A stretch of DNA of 64,000 bases from Roseovarius azorensis (lineage in GTDB: Bacteria; Pseudomonadota; Alphaproteobacteria; Rhodobacterales; Rhodobacteraceae). The translations under genes and the position numbers were made by a program. The stretch is taken from the NCBI RefSeq assembly GCF_900109455.1, contig NZ_FOAG01000012.1, forward strand, positions 49,460-113,459, written 5' to 3'. The notes beneath the pieces are model-generated. The model saw only the letters and a list, made by a program, of their open reading frames with translations, was not told the DNA's origin and ran no database searches. This document shows positions 57,915 to 64,000 of the stretch, piece after piece; position 1 is the stretch's first letter, and each line of letters begins with the position of its first letter.

Positions 57915-59525
57915 GTGACAGAATATGACTACATCATCGTCGGTGCCGGTTCGGCAGGCTGTGTGCTGGCCGAGCGTCTGAGCGCCAGCGGGCGGCACCA
58001 GGTGCTGATCCTCGAGGCGGGCGGACGCGGACGCAGCCCATGGATCGCCCTGCCCCTTGGCTATGGCAAGACCTTCTTTGACGCTCGGGTGAACTGGAAA
58101 TACGAAAGCGACACCGAAGAGACCCTTGCCGGGCGGCGTGGCTACTGGCCGCGCGGCAAGGGGGTGGGCGGATCGGGGGCGATCAACGCCCTGGTCTATG
58201 CGCGCGGTCTGCCGCATGATTTCGACGACTGGGAGGCGGCGGGTGCCACCGGCTGGGGCTGGCAAAACGTTCGCCGCGCCTACGAGGCGCTGGAGACGCA
58301 AGTTGCATCCGATGGCGCGCGACGCGGCGCGGGGCCGATCACGGTGCAGGATGTCTCGGACCAGATACACCCGGTCAACCGGTATTTCTTTGCTGCGGTT
58401 GACGAAATGGGCCTGCCCCGTACCGAGGATATCAATGATCCCTCCGGCGAGGGCGGCACGGTCTACAGAATCAACACGGCGGGGGGCATGCGCAATTCCT
58501 CGGCGCGGGCCTGTCTGAACCCGGCGCTGAGACGCGCCAATGTCAGGCTGATCACCGGCGCGCTGGTCGAACGGGTGGTATTCGAGGGTAGCCGCGCGGT
58601 GGCGGTGCAATTCCGGCGGGGCGACAGACAGCATACCGTCCGAGCGGGTCGCGAGATCGTGCTGAGCGCGGGGAGCGTGACCTCGCCGCGTCTCCTGCAA
58701 CTGTCGGGCATCGGACCGGCAGACCTGCTGCGCAGCCACGGAATCGTACCGCTTATGGATGCGCCGCATGTGGGCGGCAATCTACAGGATCATCTGGGGG
58801 TCAACTATTATTTCCGCGCCACGGAACGCACGCTCAACAACGAACTGGCGCCCCTTTGGGGCAAGATGCGCGCGGCGCTGCGCTATGCGCTGACGCGGCG
58901 GGGGCCGCTGGCGCTGTCGGTCAATCAGTGCGGCGGCTATTTTCGCTCGCGGCCCGGCCAGAACCACCCGGACCAGCAGATCTATTTCAACCCGGTCACC
59001 TATACGACCACGCCAGCCGGCAAGCGTTCGGTCATCCGGCCTGACCCGTTTGCGGGTTTCATCCTGGGCTTTCAGCCCTCGCGCCCGACCAGCCGCGGGC
59101 GGGTCGACATAAGCGGTGCCGATTCCGGTGCGCCGCCCCTCATCCGGCCCAATTCGCTTGCCACAGAAGAGGATCGCGCGCAGGTGATCGCGGGCGGGCG
59201 ACTCTGCCAGAGGCTGATCACCACAGCTGCGCTAAACCGGCTGATCGAGAGCGCCATGGGGGACGACCTGCGCCAGATGGATGACGCGGCCATTCTCGAG
59301 GATTTCCGGCAGCGCTGCGGCACGGTATTTCATCCGGTGGGCACCTGCCGGATGGGGGTGGAGGCGGATCAGTCGGTGGTCGACCCCCGCCTGCGGGTGC
59401 ATGGGATGGCGGGGTTGCGGGTGGTGGATGCCTCGGTCTTTCCCAATGTCACGTCGGGCAATACCAATGCGCCGACAATGATGCTGGCATGGCGCGCCGC
59501 TGATCTCATGCTCGAGGACGCGTGA
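57915..59525 (+). CDS. GMC-family oxidoreductase (choline/alcohol dehydrogenase type)
   Basis: 536 residues from a GTG at 57915. FAD site DYIIVGAGSAGCVLAERLS, the GMC motif RGKGVGGSGAINALVYARG, and the C-terminal catalytic part VFHPVGTCRMG with SGNTNAPTMMLA. Choline dehydrogenase-like enzymes of this type act on alcohols, including AlkJ-like ones; the substrate is open. It is divergent from the sulfur unit. Confidence 0.92.
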   Translation: MTEYDYIIVGAGSAGCVLAERLSASGRHQVLILEAGGRGRSPWIALPLGYGKTFFDARVNWKYESDTEETLAGRRGYWPRGKGVGGSGAINALVYARGLPHDFDDWEAAGATGWGWQNVRRAYEALETQVASDGARRGAGPITVQDVSDQIHPVNRYFFAAVDEMGLPRTEDINDPSGEGGTVYRINTAGGMRNSSARACLNPALRRANVRLITGALVERVVFEGSRAVAVQFRRGDRQHTVRAGREIVLSAGSVTSPRLLQLSGIGPADLLRSHGIVPLMDAPHVGGNLQDHLGVNYYFRATERTLNNELAPLWGKMRAALRYALTRRGPLALSVNQCGGYFRSRPGQNHPDQQIYFNPVTYTTTPAGKRSVIRPDPFAGFILGFQPSRPTSRGRVDISGADSGAPPLIRPNSLATEEDRAQVIAGGRLCQRLITTAALNRLIESAMGDDLRQMDDAAILEDFRQRCGTVFHPVGTCRMGVEADQSVVDPRLRVHGMAGLRVVDASVFPNVTSGNTNAPTMMLAWRAADLMLEDA

Positions 59526-59723
59526 GATATCTCTGTGGCAGCATAGGCCGTTGCAAGCAATGGAATTCAAGACGCACAGCCCTGAGGTGAGTGCGCAAAG
59601 CCAGGATATTTCAAGGGGCACGACGCGGCTTTTGCAGATTTTCGGTGCATGAATATAGTTTGATCAACACCTTGCAGGCCCACTGTGGAATGCACAATTG
59701 CAGCCGGGGTGGATAAACTGCCC

Positions 59724-60659
59724 GTGAGGGTACTTGATTTGGATTATCTCTTTCTTCTGGCTGGTTTGTTCGGTCTGTTTTTCGGTGGTGAGGCGCTCGT
59801 GCGCGGCAGCGTAGGCATCGCCCGTCGCATGGCGATTTCGCCGCTGCTAATCGGACTAACCGTCGTGGGTTTTGGCACCTCGACGCCCGAACTTCTGGTC
59901 TCGGTCGACGCCGCGTGGCGCGGTGTGCCCGATATCGCGCTCGGCAATATCGTGGGCTCGAACATCGCCAATATCCTGCTGATCATCGGCCTGTCGGCGC
60001 TGGTCTGGCCGATCAGGGTGATGGGTGCAACGCTGCGCCGCGACACAACCGTGATGATGGCGGCGGCGCTGGCGCTGGTGCCGATCTTTGCCATGGGGCA
60101 GATGAACCGGCTGTCGGGGGTCATTCTGCTTGCCGGTCTGATGACCTATCTGATCTGGGCCTATCGCCAGTCGGGCGATGCGATACCGGACGATGCGGGC
60201 CTGCCTGCACCGGCCTCTGTGCTCGTCTCGGGTCTCTGGGTGATCGGTGGTCTGATTGCGCTGATGGTCGGCGCGCGGCTGCTGGTGGATGGCGCGGTCT
60301 CGATTGCCCGCAGTTACGGCATATCCGAAGCCTTCATCGGCCTTACCATTGTCGCGGTCGGCACCTCGCTGCCCGAACTTGCCACTTCGGTGATCGCAGC
60401 CTTTCGGCGGCAGTCGGAGATCGCTATCGGCAATATCGTGGGCTCCAACATCTTCAATGTTCTGTGCATTCTGGGCGTGACGGCACTGATTGCTCCGATC
60501 CCGGTGGCCTCGCGGTTCCTGACCTTCGACCTGCCGGTCATGATCGCCGTCTCGCTGGTGCTGACCGGCCTCTTGCTCGCCCGTCCGGTGATCGGGCGCG
60601 GAACAGGCGCTGGCATGCTGGCGGGCTATGCCGTCTATGTCTGGGCGGCACAAGGATGA
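59724..60659 (+). CDS. Calcium/sodium antiporter (YrbG type)
   Basis: 311 residues from a GTG at 59724; a GTG at 59685 would add 13. About ten membrane helices with two alpha repeats, VGFGTSTPELLVSVDAAWRG and VAVGTSLPELATSVIAAF, each followed by IALGNIVGSNIANILLI- or IAIGNIVGSNIFNVLCI-type motifs. It exchanges Ca2+ for Na+ across the inner membrane. It overlaps the following small gene by four bases. Confidence 0.9.
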   Translation: MRVLDLDYLFLLAGLFGLFFGGEALVRGSVGIARRMAISPLLIGLTVVGFGTSTPELLVSVDAAWRGVPDIALGNIVGSNIANILLIIGLSALVWPIRVMGATLRRDTTVMMAAALALVPIFAMGQMNRLSGVILLAGLMTYLIWAYRQSGDAIPDDAGLPAPASVLVSGLWVIGGLIALMVGARLLVDGAVSIARSYGISEAFIGLTIVAVGTSLPELATSVIAAFRRQSEIAIGNIVGSNIFNVLCILGVTALIAPIPVASRFLTFDLPVMIAVSLVLTGLLLARPVIGRGTGAGMLAGYAVYVWAAQG

Positions 60660-61015
60660 CACAAACGCTGCGACAGGGTGGCGGGAAACTGGGCGCGATC
60701 CTGTCGCGCCTTGTCGTCGTGCTGGTGCTGGCGCTTTTCGGCGTGTCGCAGGGTGGTACGGACACAAGGGCGGCACAGGTCGGTCCTGTTGCCGCGAACC
60801 AGATCGACCATCCCCATGGCATCCTGTCGGCGCAGCGGGATTGGGTGGCTGCACCCCTGCCCGGCGACGACAGACCCGATCTGGCAGAACCGGCCACCAC
60901 ACCCCTCGCGCAGCGTATGCCACGTGCGACACGAATCTCGTCTCTGCCACAGCGGGGTCTCCATCCCGTTAGCCTCCATATCCTGCCTTCGGTCCGGGGT
61001 CCGCCTGCAGCCTGA
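60656..61015 (+). CDS. Small exported hypothetical protein
   Basis: 119 residues starting with MTQTLRQGGGKLGAILSRLVVVLVLALFGVSQGGTD: one N-terminal hydrophobic helix or signal peptide. The remainder is polar and Pro/Arg-rich without recognised motifs. The ATG overlaps the antiporter stop (ATGA), and secDF follows 48 bp later, so the three probably form one unit. Confidence 0.6.
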   Translation: MTQTLRQGGGKLGAILSRLVVVLVLALFGVSQGGTDTRAAQVGPVAANQIDHPHGILSAQRDWVAAPLPGDDRPDLAEPATTPLAQRMPRATRISSLPQRGLHPVSLHILPSVRGPPAA

Positions 61016-61063
61016 CGCGCGCCGTCCGTCAGACTGAAATCTCAGGCACAAAGGATCCTCAAG

Positions 61064-63571
61064 ATGCGCCGCCCAGCATGGGTCGTGATGACCTATACCC
61101 TCCTCCTGCTTCTGGCAGTGGCGATGGCCCTCCCGAACTTTCTTCCCCCTACCATCCGCAACGCACTGCCCGACTGGACGACGCGCCAGACTGTCTCTCT
61201 TGGCCTCGACCTTCAGGGGGGCGCGCATCTGCTGCTGGCGGTCAATCGCGATGACCTTGCACAGGCGCGGTTGCAGGCCTTGCACGAAACCCTCGTTGCC
61301 GAAATGCGTGCTCAGAACATCAATCCGGCGGCCATCCGGATCGAAGGACTGTCCCTGTCAGCCCCCGCAGACGACGCGCTGTTCAGCGCCATGCAGGGGA
61401 TTACCAGTACGGCCGTCCAACCCGGCAGCCCGTCGGATTTCACCGTGGATCAGACTGGTGACATCTTGCAACTGGCGCTGACCGAAGCAGGGTTGGACCG
61501 CGCGGCGACCGACGCCGCCAACCGAAGTCTCGAGGTGATCCGTCACCGGGTTGATCAGGCAGGCGTGTCCGAACCTGTCATCAGCCGGGTCGGGAGCGAT
61601 CGTATCCTGGTCCAGATGCCGGGCGTCGAAAACCCGGCGCAGTTGCGCGAACTGCTGGGCTCCACCGCGAAGATGAGCTTCCAGATGGTCGCCCCCGGGC
61701 CCGGGCCCGGCGTGTCGATGCTGGAAATGCGAGACGGCTCCGGGGCGATCCCGGTCGAGGATCGCGTCGCGCTCTCGGGCGACCGGCTGGACCGGGCGGC
61801 ATCTGCCTTCGACCCCGATACCGGGCGTCCGATGGTCACATTCGCCTTCGACAGGCAGGGGGCGGTGACCTTTGCCGAGATCACGGCAACCAATATCGGC
61901 CAGCGCTTTGCCGTTGTGCTGGATGGCCGCGTGCTGACCGCACCGGTCATTCAGTCGGCCATTCCCGGCGGCAAGGGTCAGATCACCGGCGATTTCACTC
62001 TGGAAGAGGCGCAGACACTGGCGGTGCTGCTGACCTCGGGCGCGCTGCCAGCCTCGCTTGATGTGATCGAGGAACGCAGCGTCGGCGCGGCGCTTGGCGC
62101 GGATTCGATCAAGGCCGGTCTCGTCACTGGTGTGATCGGCTTAACGCTGGTGGTGGCTATGATGGTCGGGCTCTACGGTGGCTGGGGGCTGCTGGCCAGC
62201 ACGGTTCTGGGGCTCAACGTCATGCTAACCTTGGCCGCCCTTGGACTGCTGGGGGCCACGTTGACCCTGCCGGGGATAGCCGGGATCATCCTCTGTCTTG
62301 GTATTGCGGTGGACAGCAACATCCTGATCTTCAGCCGCATTCGAGAGGAGACGGCGAAGGGCGCAATCGCGATCAAGGCGTTGACGCAGGGCTATGCGCG
62401 GGCCTGGGCGACCATCCTTGACGCCAACATCACGACGTTGCTTGCGATGGTGCTGCTGTTCCTGTTCGGCGCGGGCGCGATCCGCGGCTTTGCCGTCACC
62501 ATGAGCCTCGGCATCGTGATCTCCATGTTCACAGCGGTGGTGCTGATGCGGATGATGATGGAGGCGCTGGTGCGCCGCAGCAAACCCGCGCGGCTTGCCA
62601 TCGCCCCGCTGGTCGGGGGCGTGCCCGCGCCCGGTGCGCTCTCCTTCATGCGGTGCGGGCGGCTGACGCTGGCGGTCTCGGCCGCGCTGTCGTTGGGGGC
62701 GGTGGGCGCGCTGGTCTGGCCGGGGCCGAACCTCGGTATCGACTTCACCGGGGGCGTGCAGATGGTGCTGCGGTCCGACGCGCCGGTGCCGCTGGCCGAA
62801 CTGCGCGCGGCGCTCGCGGCCGGTGTGCCGGGTGATGTCAGCCTGCAGGCCTTCGGCGACCCGAACGAGGCGTTGATCCGCCTGCAGGGCGAGGCCGGGC
62901 AGGCCACGGTTGCTGCGGTGGAAACCGCCGCCGCGAAGGTCGTTCCGGGCGCGGTCTTCGACCAGATCGACCTCGTCGGCCCCACTATCAGCGGCGAACT
63001 TGCCACGACCGGGCTGATCGCGCTGTCGCTCGCGGTGCTGGCCATGCTGGCCTACATCTGGATCCGGTTCGAGTGGCACTTCGCGGCCGGGGCCATCGTG
63101 GTGCTGTTTCTCGACGTCACCAAGACCTTCGGTGTCATCGCCGTGACCGGGTGGGAGGTGAACCTGACCACCATCGTCGCCCTGCTGACCCTGATCGGCT
63201 ATTCGGTAAACGACAAGGTGGTGGTCTATGACCGCATCCGCGAGCACCTGCGCGGCGGCGATGACGCGCCGCTGGCGGATGTGATCGACCGCAGTCTTAA
63301 TCAGGTTCTGGCGCGCTGCATCTTCACCTCGGGTACCACGCTGGCGGCGCTCCTGCCCATGGCGATCTGGGGCGGGTCAACGGTTGCCGGATTTGCATTG
63401 CCGATGATCGCGGGGGTGGTTATCGCCACGGCCTCCTCGCTTTTTGTGTCAGGGCCGGTTCTGGCATGGCTCGTCGCGCAAGGCCCGGCACGCCTGCACG
63501 GAGGTCCGTTGCGGCATCCCGGCCATAATTCAGAGACTCCATCAGAACCACACCGTCTCAACGGACCCTGA
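61064..63571 (+). CDS. secDF: Fused SecDF protein-export subunit
   Basis: 835 residues: a SecD half (about 1-510) with SLGLDLQGGAHLLLAV, the periplasmic P1 region and GIAVDSNILIFSRIREE; then a SecF half (about 525-815) with NLGIDFTGGVQMVL and SVNDKVVVYDRIREHL. Twelve membrane helices are expected. It uses the proton gradient to help pull proteins across. A fused form outside a yajC-secD-secF locus may be a second, accessory copy; that needs the whole genome. Confidence 0.92.
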   Translation: MRRPAWVVMTYTLLLLLAVAMALPNFLPPTIRNALPDWTTRQTVSLGLDLQGGAHLLLAVNRDDLAQARLQALHETLVAEMRAQNINPAAIRIEGLSLSAPADDALFSAMQGITSTAVQPGSPSDFTVDQTGDILQLALTEAGLDRAATDAANRSLEVIRHRVDQAGVSEPVISRVGSDRILVQMPGVENPAQLRELLGSTAKMSFQMVAPGPGPGVSMLEMRDGSGAIPVEDRVALSGDRLDRAASAFDPDTGRPMVTFAFDRQGAVTFAEITATNIGQRFAVVLDGRVLTAPVIQSAIPGGKGQITGDFTLEEAQTLAVLLTSGALPASLDVIEERSVGAALGADSIKAGLVTGVIGLTLVVAMMVGLYGGWGLLASTVLGLNVMLTLAALGLLGATLTLPGIAGIILCLGIAVDSNILIFSRIREETAKGAIAIKALTQGYARAWATILDANITTLLAMVLLFLFGAGAIRGFAVTMSLGIVISMFTAVVLMRMMMEALVRRSKPARLAIAPLVGGVPAPGALSFMRCGRLTLAVSAALSLGAVGALVWPGPNLGIDFTGGVQMVLRSDAPVPLAELRAALAAGVPGDVSLQAFGDPNEALIRLQGEAGQATVAAVETAAAKVVPGAVFDQIDLVGPTISGELATTGLIALSLAVLAMLAYIWIRFEWHFAAGAIVVLFLDVTKTFGVIAVTGWEVNLTTIVALLTLIGYSVNDKVVVYDRIREHLRGGDDAPLADVIDRSLNQVLARCIFTSGTTLAALLPMAIWGGSTVAGFALPMIAGVVIATASSLFVSGPVLAWLVAQGPARLHGGPLRHPGHNSETPSEPHRLNGP

Positions 63572-64000
63572 GACGATCGTCCCGGAGAGAAAATACTTGC
63601 AGATCGCACGGGCAGTCGGTCAGGGAACAGTCCCTTCCGCAGAGCCCTTGTGAAGATTGAAAAAAGCGATCGCAGCCGGATCAGGCGACACCCTTTGTTA
63701 GGGCAAGTGGCGGGGGGATGAGACTGACGTCGAACCTTCTTTTGTGGATGCCGCTCGGTTTGCAAGGAAATTCTGATCTTCTGGACTTGTGATCGAGTGC
63801 GTACTTTTGTCAGGCCTGTTCGTGCGGCTGACATGGCGCCGCTGGCCGGGATGGTGATGCGCGGACCGGGTCCAAATCTCCAACGGCGAGCTCGAGGCTC
63901 GGAGAAGGTTTCTGGTTTGCCCGACCCGGATCATGTCGATCATGTGCCCATTCGGATCATGCCTTCCTCACAACTCGGTGGCCCGGCTGCCGATTCAACG
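63572..64000. other. Terminal region without a supported gene
   Basis: 429 bp after secDF. Only short open frames are found (the largest 81 codons on the minus strand, without ribosome site or family features). One short plus-strand frame (about 63790-64000) is open to the edge but lacks a convincing start. I see no terminator or repeat of note. Confidence 0.5.

Noticed and set aside
63698..63943. 81-codon minus-strand frame near the end
   Set aside because: No ribosome site, no hydrophobic or family pattern, and biased composition.

Overview
The window is one gene-dense stretch of a GC-rich alphaproteobacterial chromosome, most likely a roseobacter-type Rhodobacteraceae. The evidence is the DUF6477/DUF6456 pair, an xseB-ispA-dxs cluster, a class II DAHP synthase, an alphaproteobacterial pst-pho operon with a large PstC and PstA, a non-pyrrolysine MttB-family methyltransferase, a GcdR/GcdH pair and a fused SecDF. 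I see no insertion sequence, prophage, CRISPR array, rRNA or tRNA. Nearly all genes are housekeeping or metabolic; the less ordinary content lies in the intergenic regions.

Layout. 1-4.5 kb: 3' end of an mttB-like gene, the DUF6477/DUF6456 divergent pair with two perfect DnaA boxes between them, oxyR and lipA. 4.6-9.8 kb: cell-envelope genes (Tat-exported MepK-like protein, L,D-transpeptidase, then lpxD with a dedicated acyl carrier protein and ketoacyl synthase). 9.8-21 kb: IalB-like protein, two candidate minus-strand sRNAs, a HerA/DUF853 ATPase, a phosphotransferase, xseB-ispA-dxs, a PQQ-type sugar dehydrogenase, a GlxA-type regulator, DAHP synthase and a PAS protein. 21-30.7 kb: yicC-gmk-gamma carbonic anhydrase, then phoR-pstS-pstC-pstA-pstB-phoU-phoB, the complete phosphate uptake and sensing set.

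30.9-38 kb: gcdR/gcdH, an amine-oxidase-like FAD protein, a MATE exporter, then aroQ overlapping a LuxR solo and followed by a strongly structured intergenic region with its own promoter and terminator. 37.7-41.5 kb: tsf-rpsB, DUF502, 3-hydroxybutyrate dehydrogenase and a candidate sRNA. 41.5-50.3 kb: family-5 solute-binding protein, entericidin, alr overlapping an MlaE/MlaF/PqiA-like lipid transport cluster, radA, cvpA and purF.

50.4-64 kb: small DUF genes, bioY, an SDR, surE-pcm-nlpD, a periplasmic rhodanese with a YeeE-type sulfur transporter, a GMC oxidoreductase, a Ca2+/Na+ antiporter, a small exported protein and a fused secDF. The last ~430 bases hold no gene I can support.

Most promising unexplained signals: a roughly 215-nt structured RNA with promoter and terminator between luxR and tsf (37464-37702); a promoter/hairpin/terminator unit opposite bdhA (41390-41499, minus); two terminator-ended minus-strand units before the DUF853 gene (10600-10810); the paired DnaA boxes at 1254-1274; the lpxD-ACP-KAS cluster; and a LuxR solo that lacks the conserved ligand-binding aspartate. 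No function is proven for any of these from sequence alone.
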